Shown piece after piece: positions 5,236 through 5,782 of a stretch of DNA of 5,782 nucleotides; within the stretch, counting starts at the first letter, position 1; each line of letters begins with the position of its first letter. The position numbers and the translations under genes were made by a program. A model generated the notes under the pieces. That model saw nothing but the letters and a program-made list of their open reading frames with translations. It had not been told where the DNA came from and searched no databases. Origin of the DNA: Actinomycetes bacterium (GTDB lineage: Bacteria > Actinomycetota > Actinomycetes > Streptosporangiales > Streptosporangiaceae); NCBI GenBank assembly GCA_023425615.1, contig JAFACJ010000838.1, forward strand, positions 1-5,782. The letters are read 5' to 3'.

Positions 5236-5782
<547 letters not shown>

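Overview
The window is very GC-rich, and its genes use G- or C-ending codons almost throughout, with GTG and TTG starts. The best-recognised proteins (TypA/BipA, a DHA2-type MFS exporter, an ArsR-type regulator, a transglycosylase plus NlpC/P60 hydrolase) look like those of a high-GC actinomycete, perhaps of the Streptosporangiales or Streptomycetales. The genus cannot be fixed from this sequence.

Left part (1-1928): three tightly packed plus-strand genes. They are the 3' end of an unidentified gene with a Gly/Ser/Asn-repeat tail, then a single-pass membrane protein of VirB8/TcpC-like architecture, then a membrane-anchored two-domain cell-wall hydrolase (lytic transglycosylase plus NlpC/P60). 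The last two overlap by 4 bases. This pairing resembles the tail of an actinobacterial type IV secretion or conjugation-like operon, in which a channel protein and a peptidoglycan hydrolase work together to open the wall. No ATPase, relaxase or attachment site is visible here, so the assignment is inferred.

Middle part (1900-3793): a divergent regulator/exporter pair. A 14-helix DHA2-type MFS exporter is on the minus strand, and an ArsR-type winged-helix repressor is on the plus strand. Between them lie a perfect 15-base palindrome and repeated CGAAC half-sites, the likely operator. The exporter gene's 3' end overlaps the hydrolase gene's 3' end by 29 bases, tail to tail.

Right part (3813-5782): a strong hairpin after the regulator, then a helical-repeat protein with a C-terminal SEC-C zinc motif, a MutT-type Nudix hydrolase, a 163-base intergenic leader, and the first 182 codons of typA (ribosome-associated GTPase), cut by the window end. 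This looks like ordinary chromosomal backbone.

I did not find a clearly new system. The points most worth a second look are the nonpolar residue at the third catalytic position of the hydrolase, the ambiguous start of the regulator with a possible coupled mini-ORF, the operator architecture, and the tail-to-tail gene overlap.
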